DNA of 36,507 bases from CBIFVZ01 sp966185765 (lineage in GTDB: Bacteria > Pseudomonadota > Gammaproteobacteria > Enterobacterales > Enterobacteriaceae). Below the pieces are notes generated by a model. The model did not search any database. It was not told where the DNA came from and saw only the letters and a program-made list of their open reading frames with translations. The translations under genes were made by a program, and so were the position numbers. Location: contig CBIFVZ010000037.1 of assembly GCA_966185765.1 (NCBI GenBank), positions 1-36,507 on the forward strand. Reading direction: 5' to 3'. Of this stretch, positions 24,562-32,430 are shown piece by piece. Position 1 is the stretch's first letter. Each line of letters opens with the position of its first letter.

Positions 24562-26510
24562 TACGCCCCCTTATGCGAATGACGAAAACGGTAACGACGG
24601 TCAAACATGCAAAGTATGCCGCCAAGCGACATCAGCACGCCGCCATACCAAATCCAGCGCACGAACGGCTTGTAGTACAGGCGGACAGCCCAACTGCCGT
24701 CGTCCAGCTCCTCGCCCAGCGCCGCATACAGGTCACGCGTCAGACCGCCGTCAATGGCCGCCTCGGTCATCATCATGCGGCTACTGTTATAGAAACGCTT
24801 TTCGGCACGCAAGGTCGTCTCCGGCTTGCCATTGCGCGTCACATCAATCACACCCACGCCACCGCGCCAGTTCGGCCCGGTCACGTCGCGCACTTCACGG
24901 AAGGTAAAGCCATATTCATGAATGGTAATGCTGTCACCCGCCTTCATACGCACGTCACGCTCAACGCTGTAGCTCTGACTAAAGGCGATGCCCACCACCG
25001 TGACCGCCAGACCAACGTGACCCAGTACCATCCCCCAGTGACTGCGCGAGATTTTCACCAGCCCGCGCCACAGGCCATGCCTGTCGGTAGCGCGGTCAAA
25101 TACTTCACTAACGGCAAGAATAAACACCCAGAATGCCATCATCAGGCCTACGACGGTCATCGCTTCAATACGGTCCTGCATGAGCCACGGCAACAATAGC
25201 GACAGCCCAACCGTCGCAACCAGCGCAATCAACAGGCGGCGGCGCAGCTTCTGCGGCTCATCCCGGCGCCAGCGCACCAGCGGCCCAATGCCCAACAGCA
25301 GTGCAAAAGGTGCCATCATCACGCTGAACATCGTATTGAAGAACGGCTCACCTATCGAGATACTGCCAAGACCGAGCTGTTTGTGCACCAGCGGCAGCAA
25401 CGTGCCAAGCAGCACAACCAGCATTGCCGCTACCAGCAATACGTTATTGCCAAGCAGGAAAGATTCACGCGACCACAGCTCATTGCCCACGCGTGAGCGG
25501 ACCGTACTGCCCTTAACCGCATACAAGAGCAGCGAACCACCGATGACCACCACCAGCAGCGCCAGGATAAACATGCCGCGTGCAGGGTCTGAGGCAAACG
25601 AATGAACGGACACCAGTACACCGGAACGTACCAGGAATGTGCCGAGCAGGCACAGTGAGAAAGCAGAAATCGCCAGCAACACGGTCCAGGCTTTGAAGCT
25701 GCCACGTTTTTCCGTGACCGCCAGTGAGTGCATCAGCGCTGTTCCCACCAACCACGGCATAAAGGAAGCATTTTCAACCGGATCCCAGAACCACCAGCCG
25801 CCCCAGCCCAATTCGTAATAGGCCCATGCGGAACCGAGCACAATGCCGAGGGTTAAAAAGACCCACGCGGCCTGGGTCCACGGACGTGACCAACGCGCCC
25901 AGGCGGTATCCAGTCGTCCCGCCATAAGTGAGGCAATAGAGAATGCAAACGCTACCGAGAAACCAACATAGCCCATATACAGCAGCGGCGGATGGAAAAT
26001 CAGGCCTACATCCTGCAACAGCGGGTTGAGATCGCGCCCGTCAATCGGGTAATCCGGCAATGTGCGGGTGAACGGATCGGAGGTGAAAATGATGAACAGC
26101 AGAAACCCGAAGGTTATCATGCCCATCACCGCCAGCACGCGTGCCACAGAGTCAAGCGGCATTCCGCGGCTAAACAGCGCCACCGCAAAGGTCCAGCCGC
26201 TCATAAGCAGCACCCACAGCAGCAGCGAGCCTTCATGCGCGCCCCAGGTTGCCGCCACGCGATACCACACCGGCAATTCGGTATTGGAGTTGTTGGCGAC
26301 ATAGAGCACGGTGAAGTCGTTAACGATAAAGGCGTGCACCAGAATCAAAAACGCGGCGAGAATAACGAAGAACATCGCCCAGGTCAGCGGGCGTGCCAGC
26401 GCCATCAGCCGCACGTCCTGGCGAGCAGCGCCCCACAGCGGCCACAGGCTTAAAACCAGCGAAATACCGAGCGCAAGGCACAGTAGAAAATTGCCAATTT
26501 CCGGCATCAT
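24561..26510 (-). CDS. ccmF: heme lyase subunit CcmF
   Basis: CcmF is the large integral membrane subunit that attaches heme from holo-CcmE to apocytochrome c. The 649-aa protein has about 14-15 hydrophobic segments, the tryptophan-rich WWD motif WGGWWFWDPVENASFMPWL at 236-254, and conserved histidine contexts such as TWGAHEGSLLLWV and GLIFHPPLLYMGYVG. The periplasmic loop near the C-terminus carries VERDVRMKAGDSI. Length agrees with E. coli (647). The start is in TAATGATG overlapping the ccmE stop; either of two adjacent ATG codons could serve. Confidence 0.96.
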   Translation of the reverse strand: MMPEIGNFLLCLALGISLVLSLWPLWGAARQDVRLMALARPLTWAMFFVILAAFLILVHAFIVNDFTVLYVANNSNTELPVWYRVAATWGAHEGSLLLWVLLMSGWTFAVALFSRGMPLDSVARVLAVMGMITFGFLLFIIFTSDPFTRTLPDYPIDGRDLNPLLQDVGLIFHPPLLYMGYVGFSVAFAFSIASLMAGRLDTAWARWSRPWTQAAWVFLTLGIVLGSAWAYYELGWGGWWFWDPVENASFMPWLVGTALMHSLAVTEKRGSFKAWTVLLAISAFSLCLLGTFLVRSGVLVSVHSFASDPARGMFILALLVVVIGGSLLLYAVKGSTVRSRVGNELWSRESFLLGNNVLLVAAMLVVLLGTLLPLVHKQLGLGSISIGEPFFNTMFSVMMAPFALLLGIGPLVRWRRDEPQKLRRRLLIALVATVGLSLLLPWLMQDRIEAMTVVGLMMAFWVFILAVSEVFDRATDRHGLWRGLVKISRSHWGMVLGHVGLAVTVVGIAFSQSYSVERDVRMKAGDSITIHEYGFTFREVRDVTGPNWRGGVGVIDVTRNGKPETTLRAEKRFYNSSRMMMTEAAIDGGLTRDLYAALGEELDDGSWAVRLYYKPFVRWIWYGGVLMSLGGILCMFDRRYRFRHSHKGA

Positions 26511-26986
26511 TAGTGGTTATCCTTATAGACTTCCGCAGGACGCTGATGGTTTTCTTCCATTGCAGCTTTCACTTCCGGTGGCGTGTAGTTTTCATCATGT
26601 TTGGCCAGCACTTCTTTGGCAACAATCAGATTACCGTCTTCGAACGCCCCCTGCGCCACAATCCCCTGCCCTTCGCGAAACAGGTCCGGCAGAATGCCTT
26701 CATAACTGACATCCACCACGCCACGCGCATCGAACAGTTTAAAGGTGACTTTCAGTGACTGGCTGTCGCGCTTAACGGAGCCTGGCATCACCATGCCCCC
26801 CACGCGCAAGCGTTGACCAGGCTCTGGCTTGAGCTGGCTGGTGCCTTTACCGTGGATAATTTCACCGGGCGTGTAGAATAAATCGATATTCGCGCGCAGC
26901 GCATACAGCACCAGCGTGACGGTCAGCGCCAGTCCCGCAATCACCGCAATCGCCAGATAGAGTCGCGTTTTACGTCGTGGGTTCAC
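26510..26986 (-). CDS. ccmE: periplasmic heme chaperone CcmE
   Basis: CcmE binds heme covalently through a histidine and carries it to CcmF. The 158-aa protein has an N-terminal signal-anchor (about 9-29), an OB-fold, and the heme site VLAKHDENYTPPE with His130 and Tyr134, the same positions as in E. coli. The start is GTG at 26986, directly after the ccmD stop codon. The C-terminus is hydrophilic and variable, as in the family. Confidence 0.96.
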   Translation of the reverse strand: MNPRRKTRLYLAIAVIAGLALTVTLVLYALRANIDLFYTPGEIIHGKGTSQLKPEPGQRLRVGGMVMPGSVKRDSQSLKVTFKLFDARGVVDVSYEGILPDLFREGQGIVAQGAFEDGNLIVAKEVLAKHDENYTPPEVKAAMEENHQRPAEVYKDNH

Positions 26987-27208
26987 TTATGCTTCCTCGG
27001 GTTCATGGTTCTGCTTAGCCGCGCGAATACGCCGTTCGCGCGATGCCTGACGACGGACTTCTGCAAGTAGCGCCCGGCGCTGCCAAAAAGTTTGTCCCAC
27101 CAGGGCAATTAACGAGATAAGGGTTACAGCCACAGCCAGCCAGACGTAAAACGCATAGCCGCCCATCGCCCAGAATTCCTGCCAGGAAGCGAAAGCGCTC
27201 TGCATCAT
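26987..27208 (-). CDS. ccmD: heme exporter protein CcmD
   Basis: CcmD is a small membrane protein that stabilises the CcmABCD complex and helps release holo-CcmE. The 73-aa product begins MMQSAFASWQEFWAMGGYAF, close to E. coli CcmD (69 aa), with one transmembrane helix (FYVWLAVAVTLISLIALVG) and a basic C-terminal tail. I chose the ATG at 27208, where GGGAGG lies 5 nt upstream and the ATG overlaps the ccmC stop (ATGA). The 12 residues read further upstream lie inside ccmC. Confidence 0.93.
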   Translation of the reverse strand: MMQSAFASWQEFWAMGGYAFYVWLAVAVTLISLIALVGQTFWQRRALLAEVRRQASRERRIRAAKQNHEPEEA

Positions 27209-27942
27209 GCGTTCCTCCCTTTCTGCGCCAGTTCTGCCACCCACGGGCGACGGCGCTCCTGAATCAGAATCAAATTACGCAGGCGCATGAGTGTGAGTGT
27301 GACAAACAGGCTGAGAAAGCCAAAAATGCACCAGCGCAGCGGTATACGCATAGCCGGATCGATAGTTTGCTGCATATTAGTAGAACCCTGATGCAGGGTA
27401 TTCCACCACACCACGGAGAAATGAATTATTGGTAAGTTAACCACGCCTACCAGCACCAGAATACCGGCGGCACGCCCGGCCAGACGGCGATCATCAAAGG
27501 CGTTATAAAGGGCAATCACACCGACGTACAGGAACAGTAAAACCAGCTCTGAAGTAAGACGCGCATCCCAAATCCACCACGTGCCCCACATCGGCTTCCC
27601 CCAGGCAGAACCGGTCACCAGCGCAATAAAGGTATAAACTGCGCCCACTGGCGCCATCGCCGCGACCGTCAGGTCAGCCATTTTCATCTGCCAGACAAGG
27701 CCGATAAAAGCGGCAATCGCCATTGAGGCATAAATGCCCATCGACCACATTGCCGCAGGCACGTGCAGATACATGATGCGATAGCTCTGACCCTGCTGGT
27801 AATCCGCAGGCGCATAAACAAAGCCCCAGACGCACCCCACCACCAGCAGGATGCTGCTCAGCAGCCCCAGCCAGGGAATGAAGCGCCCACACAGGCTATA
27901 CAGCCTCTGCGGTTTAGCAAGCTGATGTAGCGCTTTCCACAT
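27205..27942 (-). CDS. ccmC: heme exporter protein CcmC
   Basis: CcmC presents heme to CcmE at the periplasmic face. The 245-aa integral membrane protein has six hydrophobic segments and the WWD motif MWGTWWIWDARLTSEL at about 118-133. Conserved histidines flank it: His60 in MYLHVPAAMW and another in HFSVVWWNTLHQGS. Length matches E. coli CcmC (245 aa). It lies 87 bp downstream of ccmB, the only sizeable gap inside the operon. Confidence 0.96.
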   Translation of the reverse strand: MWKALHQLAKPQRLYSLCGRFIPWLGLLSSILLVVGCVWGFVYAPADYQQGQSYRIMYLHVPAAMWSMGIYASMAIAAFIGLVWQMKMADLTVAAMAPVGAVYTFIALVTGSAWGKPMWGTWWIWDARLTSELVLLFLYVGVIALYNAFDDRRLAGRAAGILVLVGVVNLPIIHFSVVWWNTLHQGSTNMQQTIDPAMRIPLRWCIFGFLSLFVTLTLMRLRNLILIQERRRPWVAELAQKGRNA

Positions 27943-28029
27943 GGTTTATTGCTCACAAAGTTCAACATTACGGTGAAAATCAATGTCATGATTTTCATTA
28001 AGATTCAGCACCGCTACGCGGGCCATTAT

Positions 28030-28689
28030 TTATTGCACGCTTACGCGCAGCGCAGCGGCGGTGGCAAACGGACTTAAGGTTGCACTCCCGGCAAGAAACG
28101 CACCGAGGATGGCAAGATAACCGTTAACCGGCAAATTCATCGCCGCCGCATCCAGTGCTGCGGTGGCAAAAATCAAAAGTGGGATGGTTAGCGGCAGTAC
28201 CAACAGACTCAGCAATACGCCGCCACGGCGTAGCCCTACCGTCAGCCCAACACCAATCGCGCCAAGAAAGCTCAATGTCGGCGTGCCAAGCAACAGCGTC
28301 AGCGCCATCACCCACCAGCTGTGCATATCCAGCCCCAGCAGCATTGCCACCAGCGGCGAGAGCAGCAACAGCGGCAGGCCGGTAACCACCCAGTGAGCAG
28401 CGACTTTCGCCAGTACCACTGCGGGCAGCGGCAGCGCCAGCAGCATCAGTTGTTCAAGCCCTCCGTCCTGCCAGTCATCGCGAAAGAGTCGTTCCATCGC
28501 CAGCAGCGAAGACAATAGCGCAGCAACCCACACCACGCCCGGCGCAATACGCGCCAGCATTTGCGGCTCCGGGCCAATACCCAGCGGAAACAGTGTAATC
28601 ACTATCAGGAAGAACCACAGCGGGTTAATAATTTCTGCACCCTTGCGAAAGGCTACACGCAGCTCGCGCCAGAAAATTTGCCGCATCAT
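28030..28689 (-). CDS. ccmB: heme exporter ABC permease CcmB
   Basis: CcmB is the membrane subunit that pairs with the ATPase CcmA. The 219-aa protein has six predicted helices and family signatures NPLWFFLIVITLFPLGIGPE and LERLFRDDxQDG-like AMERLFRDDWQDGGLEQLML. The first ATG of ATGATG at 28689 is used; it overlaps the ccmA stop (ATGA) and gives a length close to E. coli CcmB (220 aa). The 14 residues read upstream lie inside ccmA. Confidence 0.95.
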   Translation of the reverse strand: MMRQIFWRELRVAFRKGAEIINPLWFFLIVITLFPLGIGPEPQMLARIAPGVVWVAALLSSLLAMERLFRDDWQDGGLEQLMLLALPLPAVVLAKVAAHWVVTGLPLLLLSPLVAMLLGLDMHSWWVMALTLLLGTPTLSFLGAIGVGLTVGLRRGGVLLSLLVLPLTIPLLIFATAALDAAAMNLPVNGYLAILGAFLAGSATLSPFATAAALRVSVQ

Positions 28690-29303
28690 TGCGCCACCTC
28701 GGCCTGAAGCGTAATGCAGCGCAACGTACACGACAGTGGGCGTAGCGGCTGATGGGTCGTGAGCAATACCGTACCGCCCTCAAGCGCATGGTGTTCAAAG
28801 CGTTTTGTCAGCTTTTCGACCCCTGCAACATCCAGCGCGGTAAAAGGCTCGTCCAGAATCCACAGGCGGGCGCTACTCAGCCACAGCCGGGCCAGCGCCA
28901 CACGCCTTTGCTGACCAGCCGACATTTGCGCCACTGGCACATCCTCATAGCCCACTAACCCCACGGCGGCGAGCGCATTCCAGCGAGCGTCCTGAGACGC
29001 TGATGGATGGAAAAAACGCAGGTTTTCGTCAGCAGTCATGACGCTTTTCACGCCAGGCTGGTGTCCAAGCCACAGCAGCTCGCGGTGATAATCTTCACGC
29101 GCACGGCTCAGGGGGTCCTGGCACCAACGCACCTCACCGGATTCCGGGCTTGCCAGCCCGCTCAGAATACGCAGCAATGACGTTTTGCCCGCGCCATTCG
29201 CTCCGGCCACCTGTACGACCTCACCAGGCGCAACAGAAAACGAAAGTGCACTAAACAGCACTCTTTCATCACGCACGCAGGTCAGGTTTTGCGCATCAAG
29301 CAT
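28686..29303 (-). CDS. ccmA: heme exporter ABC ATPase CcmA
   Basis: CcmA is the ATPase of the CcmABCD complex; ATP hydrolysis drives release of holo-CcmE. The protein shows Walker A GANGAGKTS, the ABC signature MSAGQQRRVALARL, Walker B LWILDEPFTALD and the H-loop LLTTHQP. The frame is open to GTG/ATG at 29321/29318. I prefer the ATG at 29303 (205 aa), because a GGAG lies 9 nt upstream, nothing resembling a ribosome binding site precedes the other two, and MLDAQNL aligns with the E. coli N-terminal MLEAREL. It is the first gene of the ccmABCDEFGHI operon, divergent from yfdC. Confidence 0.95.
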   Translation of the reverse strand: MLDAQNLTCVRDERVLFSALSFSVAPGEVVQVAGANGAGKTSLLRILSGLASPESGEVRWCQDPLSRAREDYHRELLWLGHQPGVKSVMTADENLRFFHPSASQDARWNALAAVGLVGYEDVPVAQMSAGQQRRVALARLWLSSARLWILDEPFTALDVAGVEKLTKRFEHHALEGGTVLLTTHQPLRPLSCTLRCITLQAEVAQ

Positions 29304-29490
29304 CAAAAGTGGCTCCATCACGGGAATTCGCGGCGAATGATATCACACACCCGCCACGCCCTCTAAACCCTGCGAGGCCTGATTGGTACTCAGAAAGGAG
29401 TAATATTTTTTAGCCAGATCAAAAACAGTTCAGATTGTCGTCAGAGTCTGGCTACGCTTAACAGAAGGAATACAAACCGCCAGGAAATCA

Positions 29491-30363
29491 ATGATGACTA
29501 CGTTACCTAAAGATACCAGTACTGATACAGATGAGAAGAAAATGGAACAGGAAGGAAAAAACCTGCCCTCTCGTGCGATGGAAACCCATGAGCACATCCG
29601 CCATGACGGTGAAAAGGAACTGGAGCGTGACGCGATGGCGCTGCTGTGGTCAGCCATTGCCGCTGGCCTGTCGATGGGCGCGTCAATGCTGGTAAAAGGC
29701 ATGCTGCACGTCCATCTGACAGGTGTGCCCGCTGCGTTTTTGCTGGAAAGCCTGGGCTACACCGTTGGCTTTATCATTGTCATTCTGGCCCGCCAGCAGC
29801 TCTTTACTGAAAACACCGTAACGGCCGTGCTGCCCTTTATGCATAAACCCACTCGCGGTAATTTTATGCTGCTGCTGCGCCTGTGGAGCGTAGTACTGCT
29901 CGGTAACCTGGTGGGTACTGCGCTGGCAGCACTGGCCTTTAATTTTATGCCCGTATTTGATGAACCTACCCGTAGCGCGTTCAGCGAGATGGGCACCGCC
30001 GTGATGGAGAATTCGCCAGTAGAAATGTTCACTAAGGCTATTGTCTCCGGTTGGCTGGTGGCCACAATGGTGTGGATGTTGCCCGCCGCTGGCTCCGCCA
30101 AAATTCTGGTCATTGTGCTGATGACCTGGCTTATTGCCGTGGCGGATACCACACATATTGTGGTGGGCAGCGTGGAGATTTTTTATCTGATATTCAACGG
30201 TGAAACGCCCTGGTACAGCTTTATCTGGCCGTTCGCCCTACCCACGCTTGCTGGTAACATCATCGGCGGCACGTTTATATTTGCCCTTATCAGTCATGCA
30301 CAAATCAGAAACGATATAGCCAATGAGCGTAAAGCCCAACGGGAGAAAGAGAGCGTAGACTAA
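29491..30363 (+). CDS. yfdC: formate/nitrite transporter family protein YfdC
   Basis: The 290-aa inner-membrane protein belongs to the FNT channel family but lacks a proven substrate. A hydrophilic acidic N-terminus (about 45 residues) precedes six hydrophobic segments. Segments such as HEHIRHDGEKELERDAMALL, GLSMGASMLVKG, FIIVILARQQLFTENTVTAV and FIWPFALPTLAGNIIGGTFI closely match E. coli YfdC (310 aa). The C-terminal tail is shorter than in E. coli. AGGA lies 7 nt before the ATGATG start. In E. coli it also lies immediately before argW. Confidence 0.93.
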   Translation: MMTTLPKDTSTDTDEKKMEQEGKNLPSRAMETHEHIRHDGEKELERDAMALLWSAIAAGLSMGASMLVKGMLHVHLTGVPAAFLLESLGYTVGFIIVILARQQLFTENTVTAVLPFMHKPTRGNFMLLLRLWSVVLLGNLVGTALAALAFNFMPVFDEPTRSAFSEMGTAVMENSPVEMFTKAIVSGWLVATMVWMLPAAGSAKILVIVLMTWLIAVADTTHIVVGSVEIFYLIFNGETPWYSFIWPFALPTLAGNIIGGTFIFALISHAQIRNDIANERKAQREKESVD

Positions 30364-30390
30364 GGTGCTGGCACCAGTGTGAGCAAACAG

Positions 30391-30436
30391 GCGGCACACA
30401 ACTTAACGTTGCACTGGCAACATGTGTTGTGTCCGC
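30391..30436. other. nested hairpin downstream of yfdC
   Basis: An outer stem (GCGG plus ACACAAC on the left, GTTGTGT plus CCGC on the right, with one bulged C) encloses an inner GTTGC-ACTG-GCAAC hairpin. No T-run follows. It could be a weak terminator or mRNA 3'-end structure of yfdC, or a small mobile repeat. Confidence 0.45.
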
Positions 30437-30576
30437 TTGCGCGTCTACCCTGAAAATAGTGCCTGTTCGGTAATAGTGAAACCTGTAAGTAATAGACAAG
30501 GGCTTATCGCGTATCTTTAATATTTTTGGCTTTGGTGATAGGCTGCGCAAAAATCCAACCACAGGGAGTGTGTAGC

Positions 30577-31473
30577 ATGATTTTTGGCGACCAAAATCTG
30601 ATTGAATATAAAGATGGCTTTAGCATCAAAGAAAGTAACACCCGCGAATCTGAACAGCCTGATTTTATATTCCGGCGGTCCTCACTCTCTCTGGTATCGT
30701 GTTCCGTTGAAGCCCTGACACATTCCCGCATCGCCGTCCCTAAAGGCACCCCGCATAATTTTGAAAAGGGAGGTTACGACTACTTTCACTCACTATTTCA
30801 AAAATCTTTTGAGACATACAGAACCATTAAAGCCGAAATAGACGTTGATTCGCTGCCTGAAACGCTATATTGCATTTCAAAAGAAAACGGACAACTTAAA
30901 GCAAAACTGGCTGACAAAATAACAGTAGAAATCAGGGAAGTTATTGAATCAGAGCAGCAAGAGATTTATGGCGGGAATTTTTTCTTTCATGAAGTTGCTT
31001 CTGAAAGCGACGACGGCAACACGAGCGTAAGCCGCGTTTTAGAGTTTCATAGTCCTCTTACCAGCGCCTCTTTTGCAAAGATATTTGACGCAATTAAAGC
31101 GGGTGATAACTTTCTTGGCTTATCTGTCATTCTTCCTGCCTATGTGGATTGGGACGATAACAAAGCCGCTCAGGAAGTCGCCATACAGCTTCTCGACCCC
31201 AATGACGTTAATGCCAATTTTATCATGCTTACGGGTGTATTCTCCCGAAAAGCAAAAAACACCAGCAGCGGTATTACTGATTCGCAAAACCGTAAAGTAG
31301 TGAGCGAAGTACATGAAGAAGAAAACGCCGACTCACTCGCTGAAGTATGCAACTTACTCGACGCGACAAACCAATCACTTAATGAAAGTAAAAGCTTTCT
31401 AAAAACAATATCACTGTGCATGGTGTTGTTAGTCCCTTTCGTCGCCGTCGCCACCCTGAAGATTTTGCTGTAA
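30577..31473 (+). CDS. unrecognised protein with C-terminal membrane anchor
   Basis: I do not recognise this 298-aa protein. It is mostly hydrophilic, with a cytoplasmic domain (MIFGDQNLIEYKDGFSIKES at the start; GGYDYFHSLFQKSFETYRTI; FLGLSVILPAYVDWDDNKAA) and a single hydrophobic helix at the very end (LCMVLLVPFVAVATLKILL). It is thus a predicted tail-anchored protein with about 275 residues in the cytoplasm. A short helical stretch (SLAEVCNLLDATNQSLNESK) precedes the anchor. I chose the ATG at 30577, with GGGAG 8 nt upstream; the frame is open 17 codons further without such a site. It is AT-richer than neighbouring core genes and probably acquired. It lies between yfdC and argW. Confidence 0.7.
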   Translation: MIFGDQNLIEYKDGFSIKESNTRESEQPDFIFRRSSLSLVSCSVEALTHSRIAVPKGTPHNFEKGGYDYFHSLFQKSFETYRTIKAEIDVDSLPETLYCISKENGQLKAKLADKITVEIREVIESEQQEIYGGNFFFHEVASESDDGNTSVSRVLEFHSPLTSASFAKIFDAIKAGDNFLGLSVILPAYVDWDDNKAAQEVAIQLLDPNDVNANFIMLTGVFSRKAKNTSSGITDSQNRKVVSEVHEEENADSLAEVCNLLDATNQSLNESKSFLKTISLCMVLLVPFVAVATLKILL

Positions 31474-32122
31474 TGTTCAAAATAGCGTTCATTCCTGAGA
31501 GCGATCGAGATTCGAAATAATCAGCCTGGCAGTGAGTATGGCTCACGTTGAGTCGTCATTGGCTTACACGATGAGATGAGCTGCCGACTGATACACCGGT
31601 TATTAACGAACCTGTTCGGTGGCAGTAGTACGCGTGCTTTTTTCTGATTAAGATTTTCTTGCTTGTCGAAAAAGCACCTCCAGGATGAAACAGGAATGCC
31701 AGCGAACGGCACGCCGTCAAATTCAGTGTACCGCGTGTTGTAAAGGATTTGGGTATTCGGTTTCAGCGCCGTTAGGTATGTTCCCCACTGCCGGACCAGA
31801 CACGCTTTGAACGCCAGCACTCCATCTTCGTGGGCGAAATAGTTTTGGCGTTAATACCCGTCGTGTCCCCTGCGCGCATCTCACCAACAATGCCCCGTGT
31901 GTCGTGATGCGAGATGGCTGGCTATCTCCCTACTGTCAGTGACGCAGGCTACACCAGAATAAGGCCATTGTTGAGGGTTAGCGGTTTGGTATCACTCAGT
32001 GCTACAACGTTATATCCTGTATACACGGCTTAACGGCATCCTGTACATAATATGTACGCATTAACAAGCGCTTACTTCGTTCTCAACAATGTTGTAACCC
32101 GGATAATAACGGTGCAAAAACC
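31474..32122. other. gene-poor stretch with possible decayed reading frame
   Basis: No intact gene is visible. On the minus strand, codons 31521-31844 read as an open frame without a good start (YFAHEDGVLAFKACLVRQWG near its beginning), and the preceding bases (about 31810-31890) read in another frame as GIVGEMRAGDTTGINAK. This pattern would fit a frameshifted fragment, but I recognise no family. A 7-bp palindrome (TGTACATAATATGTACG core at 32043-32057) and one copy of the decamer CCTGTTCGGT (31611-31620) also lie here. Confidence 0.35.
32043..32057. repeat. 15-bp palindrome upstream of argW
   Basis: GTACATAATATGTAC is a perfect inverted repeat (GTACATA / TATGTAC around one central A). It lies about 66 bp upstream of the argW promoter -35 element. 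It could be a protein-binding site; no protein can be assigned. Confidence 0.45.
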
Positions 32123-32152
32123 TTGATGCGGCGAGCGTACTTACGTTAGTAT
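32123..32152 (+). promoter_or_regulatory. argW promoter
   Basis: TTGATG (32123-32128) and TAGTAT (32147-32152) with an 18-bp spacer form a sigma70-type promoter. A GC-rich discriminator (TGCGCCCG) follows, as is usual for stringently controlled stable RNA genes. Transcription would begin about 30 bp before the mature tRNA. Confidence 0.65.
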
Positions 32153-32191
32153 TGCGCCCGCTGCGATAAGCCTGAAGCAACATCGTGCACG

Positions 32192-32266
32192 GTCCCCTTA
32201 GTTAAATGGATATAACGAGCCCCTCCTAAGGGCTAGTTGTAGGTTCGATTCCTGCAGGGGACGCCA
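32192..32266 (+). tRNA. argW: tRNA-Arg(CCU)
   Basis: The 75-nt gene folds as a standard cloverleaf: acceptor stem GTCCCCT / AGGGGAC, anticodon arm AGCCC-CTCCTAA-GGGCT with anticodon CCT, T arm with GGTTCGATTCC, discriminator G and an encoded CCA. It is nearly identical to E. coli argW and lies in the same neighbourhood (after yfdC). Its 3' part is the likely attachment site of the adjacent integrase; CPS-53 in E. coli uses the same tRNA. Confidence 0.97.
32238..32266 (+). other. probable attachment site (attL) in argW
   Basis: The T arm and acceptor end of argW lie 164 bp before a P4-type integrase gene pointing away from the tRNA, the usual layout of an element integrated in a tRNA 3' end. 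The exact crossover and the distal repeat (attR) cannot be seen, as the element continues past the window. Confidence 0.6.
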
Positions 32267-32345
32267 TTAACACTTCCAACGATGTCCATATTCGTCTGGA
32301 ACCCATTGAAAAATAGAACTTTTACCCTCAGTTATACTCCTGACA

Positions 32346-32429
32346 CGTCCTGTGTCGTCCTGTGGAATCCCGCGTCTTAAGTGTATAGGATTGTGTATAA
32401 GTTCCTGTTCGGTCCTGGAGGCCTATACA
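32346..32429 (+). promoter_or_regulatory. integrase upstream region with repeated motifs
   Basis: The direct repeat CGTCCTGTG occurs at 32346-32354 and 32356-32364, 10 bp apart (one helical turn). GTGTATA occurs at 32381 and again at 32393. TGTATAGG (32382-32389) has its exact inverse CCTATACA at 32422-32429, immediately before the integrase start codon. Such spaced repeats beside att fit arm-type integrase or excisionase sites and autoregulation of int, which is known for P4. The assignment is inferred. Confidence 0.5.
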
Positions 32430-32430
32430 T

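Noticed and set aside
24369..25199. 276-codon plus-strand open frame opposite ccmG and ccmF
   Set aside because: Antisense to two certain ccm genes, with His-rich shadow-like composition and no convincing start.
29683..30156. 157-codon minus-strand open frame inside yfdC
   Set aside because: It is antisense to a certain membrane-protein gene and has Gln/His-rich shadow composition.
31873..31882. Inverse match to the argW 3' end (GCAGGGGAC on the minus strand)
   Set aside because: Only about 9 bases match and the orientation is inverted, so it is not a believable second attachment site.
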